From Paenibacillus periandrae (GTDB taxonomy: Bacteria; Bacillota; Bacilli; Paenibacillales; NBRC-103111), in contig NZ_JAJNMU010000046.1 of assembly GCF_022458865.1 (NCBI RefSeq), forward strand, positions 1-43,687: a stretch of 43,687 nucleotides of DNA. Reading direction: 5' to 3'. This document shows positions 1-8,516 of the stretch, in pieces (the stretch's first letter is position 1; every line of letters starts with the position of its first letter). A program made the position numbers and the translations under genes. The notes beneath the pieces are model-generated. The model saw only the letters and a program-made list of their open reading frames with translations, was not told the DNA's origin and made no database searches.

Positions 1-192
1 GTAGATGATGACTTTGGTTAGCAGCTTCGGATGATAGCTGTCTCGTCCACCTCCGGGATAAGCCGCGTCAAAGATGGCGTCGTCAAGCTTATTCACGGCT
101 TCATTAACGACACGAACGAGATGATTTTGAGGAATGTCCTCTTCCAAATCCATTGGCAAGCATAGTTGGTCCATGGTATATTGAATGTACAA
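1..192 (-). CDS. IS1182 family transposase, N-terminal part
   Basis: Sixty-four codons of a transposase reading leftwards out of the window. The protein begins LYIQYTMDQLCLPMDLEEDI and continues with a VRVVNEAVNKLDDAIFDAAY segment, the standard opening of IS1182-type DDE transposases. I placed the start at a TTG (192) because it has an AAAGGA ribosome site about 8 nt upstream; an internal ATG at 174 is the alternative. Codon use is higher in G+C than the AT-rich right half of the window. The catalytic part is beyond the edge, so activity cannot be judged. Confidence 0.8.
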   Translation of the reverse strand, partial: MYIQYTMDQLCLPMDLEEDIPQNHLVRVVNEAVNKLDDAIFDAAYPGGGRDSYHPKLLTKVIIY

Positions 193-254
193 AGAAACCG
201 TTCCTTTCGTAAGTGGGTGGGGGTACCTCCATTTTACCAAAGAACGGTTTCTTT
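191..254 (-). promoter_or_regulatory. Inverted repeat overlapping the transposase start
   Basis: A perfect 13-bp inverted repeat, AAAGAAACCGTTC at 191-203 and its complement at 242-254, encloses the ribosome site of the IS1182 transposase and places the TTG start inside one arm. In a transcript entering from outside the element the hairpin would hide the start codon. This fits the known strategy of several IS elements for avoiding expression from external promoters. The structure is seen; the role is inferred. Confidence 0.5.
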
Positions 255-316
255 TTGTTGTGAAAAATTGAAAAGAGGTGTCCGTAGCCATTTTCATAGC
301 TTATGGGACAGCCTCA

Positions 317-458
317 TATAGATCAGAGGGCGTTTTCGTTTGTTAAACTGGATGCAACCGGTAGCGGCCCGTTCCGTGGAGATTACCCGTAAGATGGCAA
401 GCTGCTCACGTAATCGTTTGTAGGTGGCCTTGTGAATCTCGCGCAGTAGCTTATACAT
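317..458 (-). pseudogene. Unidentified gene start truncated by the IS1182 element
   Basis: From an ATG at 458 an open frame reads MYKLLREIHKATYKRLREQL and on to about 317, where the IS1182 terminus begins. The product is basic and helical. I do not recognise the family; it may be a remnant of another transposase or regulator. It is reported because the frame is open up to the IS junction and codon use is normal. It could also be chance. Confidence 0.3.
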
Positions 459-463
459 ATGTG

Positions 464-1321
464 TTAATGTGAAATCGACTCTTTCAATACCTCCCTAAAC
501 TTCATCGGTTCTCGACCGGTCAAGTTAGCCAAAGCGGGATCGGTTTGCGCGAAATCGCCTTTCCGGCTTGCATGAAAAATACCCGTAAGCAGGTTGGCCA
601 GCGCTTCAGGAAGACCTTGGGAAATTAAGTAGTCCCGATATCGTTCATCGGACACGATAGTTCTGCGGATCGGGCGGCCGGTAATCTCCGAGGCAATCGC
701 AGCGATTCCGTCCATGTCAATCGCTTCGGATGCGGTAAGGTTAGGGGTTATGCCGTCATATTTTTGATCAGTTATGATAGCCGCTGTAGCTTCGGCCAAG
801 TCGGAGTGAGATGTCCAAGCAACCGGACCATCCTCAGGAGCGATCAATTCCCCTGTTTTGATTGCTCCACCAATCAACATAAGCGCTGATGAGGCGTAAT
901 AACCGTTTCGAAGCGACGTAAAGGCAATACCTGAGGCCTTGAGCATTTCTTCGGTAGCAGCATGGTGGACCATAGGTACGAAGTGCGACATCGGGGAAGC
1001 CCCCATGTGGCTTGTATAAAGCACTCGACTTGCACCGGCTTTTTTTGCTGTGTCAATTGCTGTTTGATGTTGACGAATTCCGGCTTCCCCCAGATTGCCG
1101 GACGATACGATGAGAACTTGTGACGCTCCCTCGAAGGCATGGACCAGACCCTCAGCGTCTTCGAAATCACCCAGCCGGACACGAACCCCAAATTCCTGAA
1201 GTTCATATGCCTTATTCGGTTCACGGACACTCACACCAATCTGTGCGGCAGGAACACGTTTAAGCAGCTGCTCTACCACCGCCCTACCCAATTTTCCGTT
1301 GGCTCCGGTAACGATAATCAT
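464..1321 (-). CDS. NmrA-like/atypical short-chain reductase (QorB-type NAD(P)-binding oxidoreductase)
   Basis: A complete 285-aa protein opening MIIVTGANGKLGRAVVEQLL. The TGANGKLG loop is the glycine-rich dinucleotide site of the Rossmann fold. The layout (dinucleotide site, RLGDFED, VSSGNLG, YTSHMGA, then the SLRNGYY region) matches NmrA/QorB-like NAD(P)H:quinone reductases of the atypical SDR family, which lack the usual YxxxK catalytic pair. I chose the ATG at 1321 because a GAAAGGA ribosome site lies about 10 nt upstream; an in-frame ATG at 1333 sits too close to it. It is cytosolic. It diverges from a TetR-family regulator that probably controls it. The substrate is unknown. Confidence 0.85.
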   Translation of the reverse strand: MIIVTGANGKLGRAVVEQLLKRVPAAQIGVSVREPNKAYELQEFGVRVRLGDFEDAEGLVHAFEGASQVLIVSSGNLGEAGIRQHQTAIDTAKKAGASRVLYTSHMGASPMSHFVPMVHHAATEEMLKASGIAFTSLRNGYYASSALMLIGGAIKTGELIAPEDGPVAWTSHSDLAEATAAIITDQKYDGITPNLTASEAIDMDGIAAIASEITGRPIRRTIVSDERYRDYLISQGLPEALANLLTGIFHASRKGDFAQTDPALANLTGREPMKFREVLKESISH

Positions 1322-1397
1322 TAACACAATCATCCTTTCTTTTGTTTTACCTGCACGAATGGGTGCATCAGTTGTGAATTTGAATAATCATACAACG

Positions 1398-1440
1398 TTG
1401 CTTACACAACAGTTTCGTGTAAAATACATTGTATAAGCAA
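1398..1440. promoter_or_regulatory. Candidate TetR operator and promoter between divergent genes
   Basis: TTGCTTACACAA (1398-1409) and TTGTATAAGCAA (1429-1440) form an inverted repeat with 11 of 12 positions paired, in the gap between the reductase and the TetR gene. The left arm overlaps a possible -35 (TTGCTT, 1398-1403), followed after 16 nt by TAAAAT (1420-1425) reading towards the regulator. A repressor bound here would cover that promoter. The repeat is seen; binding is inferred. Confidence 0.45.
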
Positions 1441-1551
1441 AGGATAATGGAATTGGGCTTTTAGGACAACCGGCAGAAGGCTGTTTTTGTTGTGTTGACA
1501 ACCTTTATGTATTTTTGTTGTTTTTCATTTTATAAGAAAGTGTGGAGTACT

Positions 1552-2136
1552 ATGACGGTAAACCCTAATGATCCTCGAGTAAAACGAACGCGTCAATTAT
1601 TCATGCATGCCTTCATGGAACTGCTCGAACAAAAGAAAAATATATACTCCATTTCTGTGCAGGATATTACAACAAGAGCAACCGTTAATCGCTCCACCTT
1701 TTATGCGCATTTCGAGGATAAATATGCTTTTCTTGAGAATTGGATGATGGAAAAGTTCCAGATGAACTTACAGAAAAGATTGCCCGATGATTCAATATTC
1801 GATATGAACAGCTTGCGGACCCTCGTTCAAACCGTATTTGATTTTCTTATCCGGTTTCGGCAATACATGACTCCGGGAGATAAGCAGTTTGAACCGATGT
1901 TTGAAATCGCAATGCAAAAGGAAGTTCATCGGCTCCTGCTCAAATGGTTAAGAGGGGAATCAATTGCCGCCTATTCACAAGAGAGAGTGGAGGCTACGGC
2001 CCTTGTCTTAAGCTGGGGCATTTTCGGGTCGGCCATGCAGTACAGCCGTAACCCCCAAGACCGTAAGGTGGAAACGATGGTAAGTGACGTGTTGGAGGTT
2101 GCGAAGGCCTGTTTAGCATCCGTTCGGGTACTATAA
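1552..2136 (+). CDS. TetR family transcriptional regulator
   Basis: A 194-aa protein starting MTVNPNDPRVKRTRQLFMHA. Residues of about 10-60 form the TetR-type helix-turn-helix, with the family signature VQDITTRATVNRSTFYAHFE directly preceding KYAFLEN. The C-terminal all-helical part resembles the TetR_C_8-like ligand/dimer domain. I chose the ATG at 1552 because GTGGAG precedes it and the family begins its helix 1 there; a longer frame from 1492 has no domain support. It is transcribed divergently from the NmrA-like reductase, the usual arrangement for a repressor of the neighbouring gene and itself. Confidence 0.88.
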   Translation: MTVNPNDPRVKRTRQLFMHAFMELLEQKKNIYSISVQDITTRATVNRSTFYAHFEDKYAFLENWMMEKFQMNLQKRLPDDSIFDMNSLRTLVQTVFDFLIRFRQYMTPGDKQFEPMFEIAMQKEVHRLLLKWLRGESIAAYSQERVEATALVLSWGIFGSAMQYSRNPQDRKVETMVSDVLEVAKACLASVRVL

Positions 2137-2334
2137 ACCGGGCGGAAGGGAAGCCCCGGGATGAACGGCTTATTTCCGTTAGGGTAGCAATGCGGGAAGG
2201 GTTCCATGTTTTGGAAGTTTAGAAATGCACGGGCTTGGAGGAAGGATGCGCCCCGCGTTGAATATAGGTAAGAGAGTAGAGGCGTAGAGCGTAATGAGTA
2301 AAAAAGAAAAACGGATAGGGGAGCGAAAACCGTG

Positions 2335-2475
2335 ATGCGAAACGAGCGGGAGCATGCGCGCGCCCGGGAGGTGGAAGAGCGCCATCTGCTGAAGACGAAG
2401 CTGTATGTGCCGGAAAATCCGTATTTTCTGTTAGCCCGGCAGCGGCTGTACAGCCGCTTGTCCGAGGCGCTGCGC
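2335..2475 (+). pseudogene. LuxR/MalT-type regulator, N-terminal stub cut by IS66
   Basis: From an ATG at 2335 the frame reads into HLLKTKLYVPENPYFLLARQ, the typical N-terminus of MalT-like LuxR-family ATP-dependent regulators (LLxTKLxxP...RxRLxxRLxEAL). Homology stops at about 2475, just before the expected Walker A region, where the sequence becomes the 3' end of an IS66 orf1 on the other strand. The remaining roughly 800 residues of such a protein are absent. An AGGGGAG ribosome site lies upstream. It is a dead gene cut by mobile DNA. Confidence 0.6.
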
Positions 2476-2845
2476 TTCACGCAGCAGGTTCGGCTGGAAA
2501 CCGGAACGCACGCCAATACGGGCAGGACCGATCTGCACCCACAGTGGATCGCTTTCAGGCTCTGGGGGCGTGACGGTCACAGCACGAAAGGTTGTCTGGG
2601 CCGGCGCCGGATTCTGCTGTTTATGCGCTTTGTACAGCCAATATTTTAATTGATGAACGGTTAGGTTCTGTTCCCCGCACCAGGCTTTCATCGTTTGGCC
2701 GCTGGCTTGGTAGGCGATAGTACGCTCACTCCATAACGCTTGCAAATTCGTATCCAATTCAGAATCCATCCTTCCGTCTTGTATGATGGATTCATTGTGA
2801 CTGATTTAATCGTCCATGAACAGGTGTGCTATATTTGACGCTTAC
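2475..2845 (-). mobile_element. IS66 family remnant: 5' end with orf1 (tnpA) only
   Basis: Read on the minus strand, the element starts with GTAAGCGTCAAAT at 2845, the characteristic IS66 terminus. It runs through an orf1 gene from an ATG at 2769 (MDSELDTNLQALWSERTIAY, then GQTMKAWCGEQNLTVHQLKY) to the conserved LWVQIGPARIGVRSGF C-terminal segment, and breaks off at about 2475. Orf2 (tnpB), the DDE transposase and the right end are missing. The frame continues into the flanking MalT-type gene by chance. It differs in sequence from the second IS66 copy near 11 kb, so it is an independent arrival. Confidence 0.75.
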
Positions 2846-3426
2846 TACATATGTCTGTTCCGCTTAATACATACATACAGAAAAGGTGCTTCCCAACCCA
2901 TTAAGAACGCCTTTTCTGTACATTCAAGAAATGAAGCATGAGTTTGACAATTCAATATATATTCGCGTTGACGTTTCAGGTGGTAGCCCAAATATGATAT
3001 TACATGTAATCTCCATGGAACGGGCCTCGCGGATCTCGCAGCTGCTGCTCGTGGCCAACACCTGCAGCGCACACCATTTGCGCCGGCTCAACTGTTCTTT
3101 AGTTGCAGCTAGTTCCTTCTGCAACTCTTTCATGGTTTGTTACTCGAAGGGTCCGTTTTGCTCCGGATTGCTTGAAATAGCTGCCCAAGTCACTGAAAAA
3201 TACATATGTACAAAAAATACCCTCCCACAAGGGAAGGTGGTGTAATTGGCTTACTCTTACTGTATGGAAAAAACAGATCTTTGATCTAGGCATCTGCTTA
3301 AATAAGGCCCTTTTATTTGTAAGGTAGCAGTCGCGGCTCGTCACGTAGCAGTCAAAACCTCGCTAGAAGAACAAACCGTGAAGATAGGATGAAGAATGAG
3401 AAAAACGAGGTAGAAATCAAAAATAA
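2846..3426. other. No recognisable gene; one strong hairpin
   Basis: About 580 bp between the IS66 remnant and the RHS fragment. Short frames exist on both strands but none resembles a family I know; the minus-strand frame 2924-3133 (MKELQKELAATKEQLSRR) could be a fragment of a coiled-coil protein. An 11-bp inverted repeat TACAGAAAAGG (2876-2886) with its complement (2910-2920) could form a hairpin. The stretch around 3000-3080 is GC-rich while the rest is AT-rich, so it is probably a patchwork of fragments. Confidence 0.4.
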
Positions 3427-4190
3427 AAAAACGTTCGATTATGTGGCGATTTAAACGCCGATGCAGAGTCTACCAACACCGAATTTTCGATGACGATAGG
3501 GGATGATTTAACAAGCACCACGTTTTACAATCGTAGAATCTGGGTCTGGGATGAGGGGTTGTCCTATTATCCGTACACCTACAGGAAAGTCGAAAGCGGA
3601 GACGGTCTGATTCGCACGACCGACTCTACGTATGACGAAGTGCGTAAATTACCGGTACCGAGCAGTGTCTCTACTAAAAACAAAAAAATCAGTACCCAGC
3701 TGGAATCGGATGTGAGCACGGTGGATTACACCTACGACATCTATGGGAACAAGTTAACGGAAACCAATGCCCTGAGGGTGACGACTGAATATGGATATGA
3801 CCCGACGACCCATCCGCTCAAAAGCATCACGCAGCCGATTCGTGCGGGGCTGAGCCTGTATCAAGGGCTGACGAGAAATGCCAAGCATACGGTCACACAG
3901 GAAGTGATCAAGGAAAATAACGCCAACGGCAGCGAATTACAAAAGACGGATTATGAGATCGATGGGTACGGGAACCCGGTCCAAATTAAAATTCTGGATG
4001 ACGTGGTCGTCAAAACATCACCCAACTGGAATACAGCACAGATTATAACGGTGCGTTTCCGACCATGGAAACCCAAACGGTGACCGATGCAGACGGAATT
4101 CCATCCACGATCAGCCGGACCTTCGCGTATGACCCGATTAAGGGTAACCTCAAAACCGAATGGGGCCTATATGTTCAACTGATTAAGTAA
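3427..4190 (+). pseudogene. RHS/YD-repeat protein fragment with internal frameshift
   Basis: An open frame without a proper start encodes VDYTYDIYGNKLTETNALRV and DYEIDGYGNPVQIKILDD, clear YD-repeat units. Near 4030 the frame must shift by one to continue as EYSTDYNGAFPTMETQTVTD and on to a stop at 4188-4190. The corresponding part of the intact RHS protein in this window reads EYSTDYQSGFPT at about 20.1 kb, so this is a diverged paralogue fragment from the shell region. Both ends are missing and the next gene fragment begins directly at the stop. It is dead, but shows that the strain or an ancestor carried another RHS locus. Confidence 0.8.
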
Positions 4191-4658
4191 GCGACAATAT
4201 GCCAAAAACCGAAAAAGGTTGAACTACTGAAGATGGGTGTAAATGACGCTGTAACCTTTCAGCCTAAATTTATCGTAAAAGGTAAAGGTTTAATCAAAAA
4301 TGAAGCAGATGGTTGGGGAATTGCCCCTCGGACGAGTATGGCTCAGAAAAAAGGCGGAACCATTTTGTTTATAATCATAGATGGCAGACAACCTGGTTAT
4401 TCCATTGGAGCTTCTCTATATGACATTCAGCAAATTCTTCTTGAAAAAGAAGCTGTTACGGCAGCAAACCTAGATGGAGGTTCATCTTCAGTTCTTGTTA
4501 AAGACAATCAAGTGGTCAATCATCATTCCAGCAGTTATGGCATGCGCTACTTGCCAACCGCATTTTTAGTTTTCGATCATCCCAAACAAGCTCCTGTGAA
4601 AAATATTTGGCAGGGCATAGATATGGACCACTTTAACTCAGCCCATAAGCTTTTTTGA
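4191..4658 (+). pseudogene. Phosphodiester glycosidase (NAGPA/DUF2233) C-terminal fragment
   Basis: The C-terminal half of a secreted phosphodiester glycosidase-type protein. Visible hallmarks are FQPKFIVKGKG, IAPRTSMAQKKGGTILFII, then DGRQPGYSIGASLYDI, and the family signature AANLDGGSSSVLV. The frame is homologous from about 4200, ahead of the first ATG at 4233, so the N-terminal domain and signal peptide have been lost at the junction with the RHS fragment. It ends GIDMDHFNSAHKLF. Members of this family normally remove GlcNAc- or sugar-phosphodiester caps outside the cell. This copy is probably inactive. Confidence 0.7.
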
Positions 4659-4781
4659 TAATGATTTGGTTGACTCGCGAACAGATGATGACCCAGGTAT
4701 GGAGTTTCAATTTTATGGGGGATACTAATGTCACTGTTCCATGGGACGATTGGAGTCAAGGTGAAAGCGGGGTCATAAATA

Positions 4782-6044
4782 GTGTTTCAATGGATTATAG
4801 ATGCATTCAATCATCATGGATATATCCTATTATTCCTGTCTCTTTTTCTCGAATTGCTCGCGCTTCCACTTCACGGTGAGCTTCTTATGGGGTCAGCCGG
4901 GTTGTTAGTGTTCGAAGGGAAATTGAACTGGATATTTGGGTGTTTCTATTGGCATGACAACCTCCTACTTAATAGGGTATCGACTTGGTGTGCCTTTTGT
5001 CCAAAAGTATGGAAAGTATGTTCATTTCGGACCAGACAAGTTGGATCGGACGTCTCAATGGTTTACCTCTTATGGCAACAAGCTCTTGGCCATCGCCTAT
5101 TTTATTCCTGGAGTAAGGCACTTTACCGGATATTTTGCCGGCATTGTCCGTATTCCTTTTCGGACTTTCGCTTTATATGCATACACCGGTGCATTTCTAT
5201 GGGTAGGTACTTTTGGTACTTTTGTTACGATCGGCAAGCTGCTCGGACCTCAATGGGAGAAATTTCACAGTATCATTACCAAGTACTTGTTAGTTGGGGT
5301 TGCTATAGTGGGTGTTCTTATATTATTGGTTTATTTTCTGAAGAAATATCGCATGCCAATCATTCAATTTTTAGTAAATCTACCGAGCCGATCACATCAT
5401 CTATTCCATTCGTTGGGTAGAGTTAAATTTATGGTTGCGTTGACGACCGCAGCTTTCCTGTTCTTTTCGCTATTTACCCTTGGACTGATCCAAGATTATT
5501 TGGATAATGAATTTGACCAATTCAACGAAGTTATCCTCGTAATGATGGGTTCCTTAATGGAGGATTTTTCGTTTGAATGGGTGAACTCAGCTTCAATATT
5601 ATTTTCTTTGCCCGCTGGCATTATAATTGTAACTTGGGCTGTGATTTGGATATGGAGGATGGGAAAGGACAGGAAGCTGGAGATAAGTTCTTTGGTCATT
5701 ACCCTCGTTGGAGGCGAGTTGTGGGGGGAGCTACTGACCAACGTATTTCATCGAATCGGTACACCAACTTCAACAGGAGACGCTGCTTGGATAGATATCA
5801 GGTTTCCATCCGAACCAACGCTAACCGCTGTTGTCCTGTATGGGTACATTTCGTTTTTACTTTTACGCCATACCTCTTTGGTTGGCTGAAAAGTATCACT
5901 TTTCCAGCGTTGATTGTACTGTTGATCTGGATTGGTTTGAACGATTTATTGGTTTTGGATCAGCTGCCAAGCAACATTGTTGCCGGGTTTTCATTTGGAG
6001 GGGTATGGGTGACCTTACAGATTGTTCTGCTTGAAATATTCTGA
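4782..6044 (+). pseudogene. DedA/VTT-domain membrane protein fused to a degenerate PAP2 domain, two frameshifts
   Basis: From a GTG at 4782 the frame encodes MFQWIIDAFNHHGYILLFL and LPLHGELLMGSAG, the start of a DedA/VTT membrane protein. Near 4940 the frame must shift to continue as GMTTSYLIGYRLGVPFVQKY, IAYFIPGVRHFTGYFAGI and further membrane segments. A second part resembles PAP2-like phosphatases, but the signature PSGH reads PSEP and the HYPSDVLAG-type motif reads QLPSNIVAG. Near 5880 the frame shifts again, ending LQIVLLEIF at 6044. DedA proteins act in envelope lipid transport; PAP2 domains remove phosphate from lipids. The frameshifts and lost active-site residues point to a pseudogene, though sequencing error at one site cannot be excluded. 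Confidence 0.7.
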
Positions 6045-6423
6045 GTGTTGCAGAGACCGGCTTCTGTTAAGACTTTTTAAAATGGTGGAAGGATTAGAGG
6101 CTCGTTCATTTTGTGGGGAGTTAAGAAAAATATCCTATATAATGAACAAATATCATGGCCTAGAAAAATGATAAAATGGGAAATAAGATTGCATTATTAT
6201 GATACTTTAATACATAATTTAATAAAACAGTTGGGACTTGGTTAAGAACTCCCCCTTTCCTGATTCTATGTGAAAGAAATAGACAGAGCAACATGTGCAA
6301 CCGTCTATTTCAGAAGAAAAGGACTGGAATGGTTGGGATATTCACCTGCATGCCATTATATAATGATCTGTTAAATTGGGAACTTGTTATTTTACAATCA
6401 CAATTAACCTTTTTAGTATCCAT
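6045..6423. other. Intergenic stretch with one hairpin
   Basis: AT-rich DNA with no convincing reading frame. GAAATAGAC (6276-6284) pairs with GTCTATTTC (6303-6311) to give a 9-bp stem with an 18-nt loop. There is no T tract behind it, so it is not a typical intrinsic terminator. Nothing else stands out. Confidence 0.5.
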
Positions 6424-6612
6424 TCAACCACGCTGTTCCTGATTTTCATAACATACACAGATGTTGTTCTTGTTCTCTTCATTTTGTTGGTTATTATTAG
6501 TAGCACATTTATCTAAAAACGACTCTAACTTCCTTCCCGTTGATTGAAGTGCATCCCTTAGAATAGACATTGGTAAAGCCTCAGGTTTAAACGTAAGCGT
6601 CAAATCCCGCAC
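6424..6612 (-). CDS. Small unidentified protein, possibly N-terminally truncated
   Basis: From a GTG at 6612 the frame gives 62 aa (MRDLTLTFKPEALPMSILRD...), ending in an Asn/Gln/Glu-rich tail with CVCYENQEQRG. The same frame is open upstream to 6726 and reads well (LPREFSGHGRKITRIYLRAR, then FSYANDRINPVALLG), with no ATG or good ribosome site. That suggests a longer protein whose start was lost at the boundary of the neighbouring IS110 region. I do not recognise the family. Real coding is likely from composition; function is unknown. Confidence 0.4.
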   Translation of the reverse strand: MRDLTLTFKPEALPMSILRDALQSTGRKLESFLDKCATNNNQQNEENKNNICVCYENQEQRG

Positions 6613-6726
6613 ACCTAGTAAAGCGACGGGATTAATGCGATCATTTGCGTAGCTGAAAGTTACGCGCGCACGTAAGTAGATGCGAGTTATTTTTCGACCG
6701 TGGCCACTAAACTCCCTCGGTAAGAT

Positions 6727-7020
6727 TTAGTTTTTTCACGAATGCTCGCTTATTCGAAGGATTTCTCCCTTGCAAATAAATACAGAAAGATAGTAAAAGG
6801 GAAGCCATAGTAGACCAGAACAACATGAGCGTGAGGAAACAGAGGGGGAGATTGAAACCCCATATTCTTCCATATATTGCACGCAATCTCCACGCCGCCC
6901 CTGGAGGTTTTCACTCCCATGTCTCAACGGGTCGATGCCCATTGGTTTAATGTATCCGGTACTCCGTGCTTTTTTGAAATCCCGCGAATAAGCCAAAACT
7001 AATGCAGTTAAACGGGTAGA
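6727..7020. other. No supported gene
   Basis: About 290 bp between the small gene and the IS110 transposase. A minus-strand frame of 86 codons (6736-6996) is open, but its product is Ser/Cys/Gly-rich with no domain pattern and no ribosome site, so I treat it as chance. Confidence 0.4.
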
Positions 7021-7026
7021 TGCTGG

Positions 7027-8299
7027 CTAAGCCGCTAGCTGAATGGGCATCGTTTTATGAGGATTGTAGGCTTCGCGGCTGCGAGCCATTCCAACAAGTA
7101 TGCGAGAAAGTTTTCCACATAGCTTCATAATAGACCTCATTTTCTTCATCATCTTCACCCGCACGTTGTACGCATGCATAGCTTGAAACTCCGGGTTGTT
7201 CATCACCAAACTCATGGTCATCATGAAGATAAAACGTCGTAGGCGAGAGCGTCCTCGTTTGCTAATTTTCATCTGTCCGGTCCATTTGCCTGAGCTGGTT
7301 TCTGCGAGGTTGAGGCCAGCATGACGCAGCAGGGCATTGCCGTGAACAAACCCGCTTAAATCGCCTGCCTCACCAAGAATACCAGCTAATGAAATGGCGC
7401 TAATCCCTTTGGCAGCAAGCATGGATTTTGCAAAAGGAATGCGATCTAGAACAGCAATGATCTCTGCCTCAACCGTTTTTAGTTGCTGGCAAGCAAGATC
7501 GTATTCATCGAGCAGTTGCTTTAAGTGAAGCTTGTAGGCATGTGTGGCTTGTTTAGATCCTACAGAACGACACGCAAGTGAGACAAGCACTCGAGCCTTA
7601 CGCTCACCAGAATGCCGCTTCATAAGGGTTTTCCAGCCAGCAATAACGTCTTGAGGCTGCAGCTTACTCAGTGCTTCGGGCATTGGAAAAAGACGTAGAG
7701 TAGCTAACGAACCGGTGCAAATTAAGCTTTTGAACACTTGCCGCAGCTCAGGGAAAACAACGTCGACCCAGCGATGGATTTGGTTCTTGGCACTCACGAG
7801 TCTCGTTACGACAGAGTCGCGGTTTGAAAGGAAGACCCGAAGTTCTTCAAAAGTTTCTGGCGTGTTGTGAGTGAATGAGTAGTAGCCGTTCTTCACCATG
7901 TCGGCAATGACTGTCGCATCTTTTTTGTCACTCTTGGATGGCGTATTGTCGCGGTTTTCCTTATTCTTTTTTTACCAAATGAGGATTGACGAGAACCACT
8001 TCAAATTGACGCTCAGAGAGCCAGTTGGAAAGGTTAAGCCAGTAATGGCCGGTTGGTTCCATACCAACAATGGTAGCACTTAGGCTATGAACGGCTTGTA
8101 ACGAGCGGATCCACTGAAGCAGGTTTTGAAAACCTTCTTCATCATTCGAGAAGGATAGGGGATGGCCAAGTGCGATTCCTCGAAAGTTAACCGCACGTGC
8201 GACATGAATTTGTTGAGCGATGTCGATCCCAACGACGAGATGCTGAGCGGTAATTTTTTCAATGAGTTGATTTTGTTTGTCCTGCGCTTTAAACTTCAT
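7027..8299 (-). pseudogene. IS110 family transposase (DEDD), one-base frameshift
   Basis: The N-terminal part from an ATG at 8299 (AGGAGG 10 nt upstream) contains HLVVGIDIAQQIHVARAVNF, the first catalytic Asp of the DEDD RuvC-like domain, and VGMEPTGHYWLNLSNWL. At about 7972 a run of seven A (coding strand) shifts the frame. With six A the protein would continue NKENRDNTPSKSDKKDATVI and then NGYYSFTHNTPETFEELRVF through to the transposase_20 domain with LAGILGEAGDLSGFVHGNAL. The C-terminal half is otherwise intact to 7027. Whether this is a real mutation, a slippage site or a homopolymer sequencing error cannot be told here. Confidence 0.8.
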
Positions 8300-8430
8300 A
8301 GTAGAGCGTCCTCCTGGATGATGGGATTTAAAGGGCTATGACCCGTTGCGTACTCCCATCGTACCGAGGCGCTTTTCTTTTTACAAAGACGAAAATTATC
8401 CATCTACAGGGATGCTAACGGGCAGAATTT
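8300..8430 (-). ncRNA. Candidate IS110 non-coding end / bridge-RNA region
   Basis: IS110-group elements encode a structured bridge RNA in the non-coding end next to the recombinase start that specifies target and donor DNA (established for IS621 and relatives). Here 131 nt lie between the transposase start and the presumed element edge. The segment 8348-8425 is also conserved, with scattered differences, as an isolated copy at 42935-43015. I have not folded it or identified guide loops, so this is a positional inference. Confidence 0.35.
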
Positions 8431-8438
8431 CAGGTGTC

Positions 8439-8490
8439 TTTACAAAGCCCAATCCAAGTGCTATGATACAAACATGACGTTAACGTTGTA
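8439..8490 (+). promoter_or_regulatory. Promoter and operator-like palindrome of the merR gene
   Basis: A -35 TTTACA (8439-8444) and a -10 TATGAT (8462-8467) are spaced by 17 nt. The motif CATGACG-TTAA-CGTTGTA (8473-8490), containing the perfect palindrome ACGTTAACGT, sits at the expected transcription start. The left arm CATGACG recurs in the palindrome ahead of the next gene (8928-8945). This suggests one regulator binding both, with self-repression here. Confidence 0.6.
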
Positions 8491-8516
8491 TTCTATTTTG
8501 GAAGGAGTGATTGATC

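Larger units (their letters stand above)
1..315 (-). mobile_element. IS1182-type insertion sequence, 5' end (cut by window edge)
   Basis: The left edge carries the start of an IS1182-like element read on the minus strand. The element end is the motif TTATGGGACAGCCTC at 301-315, which read inward is GAGGCTGTCCCATAA, the kind of terminus seen in IS1182-family elements. The transposase start lies about 120 bp inside. The 3' part of the element is outside the window. The family call rests on the N-terminal protein motif and the end motif; no target duplication can be tested because the other end is missing. Confidence 0.75.
7021..8430 (-). mobile_element. IS110 family element
   Basis: A minus-strand element containing an IS110-type transposase (7027-8299) and a non-coding segment upstream of it (8300 to about 8430). 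The outer boundaries are estimates because IS110-group elements usually lack clear inverted repeats. A diverged copy of its non-coding end lies alone at about 42935-43015. The transposase frame is broken by one base. Confidence 0.7.

Noticed and set aside
2332..2649. 105-codon plus-strand frame
   Set aside because: Only the first 47 codons resemble a LuxR/MalT-type regulator; the rest is antisense to the IS66 orf1.
4655..4879. 74-codon frame between the glycosidase fragment and the DedA gene
   Set aside because: Overlaps the GTG start of the DedA frame, no ribosome site and no recognisable pattern.
6736..6996. 86-codon minus-strand frame
   Set aside because: No family pattern or ribosome site; Ser/Cys/Gly-rich product typical of chance frames.
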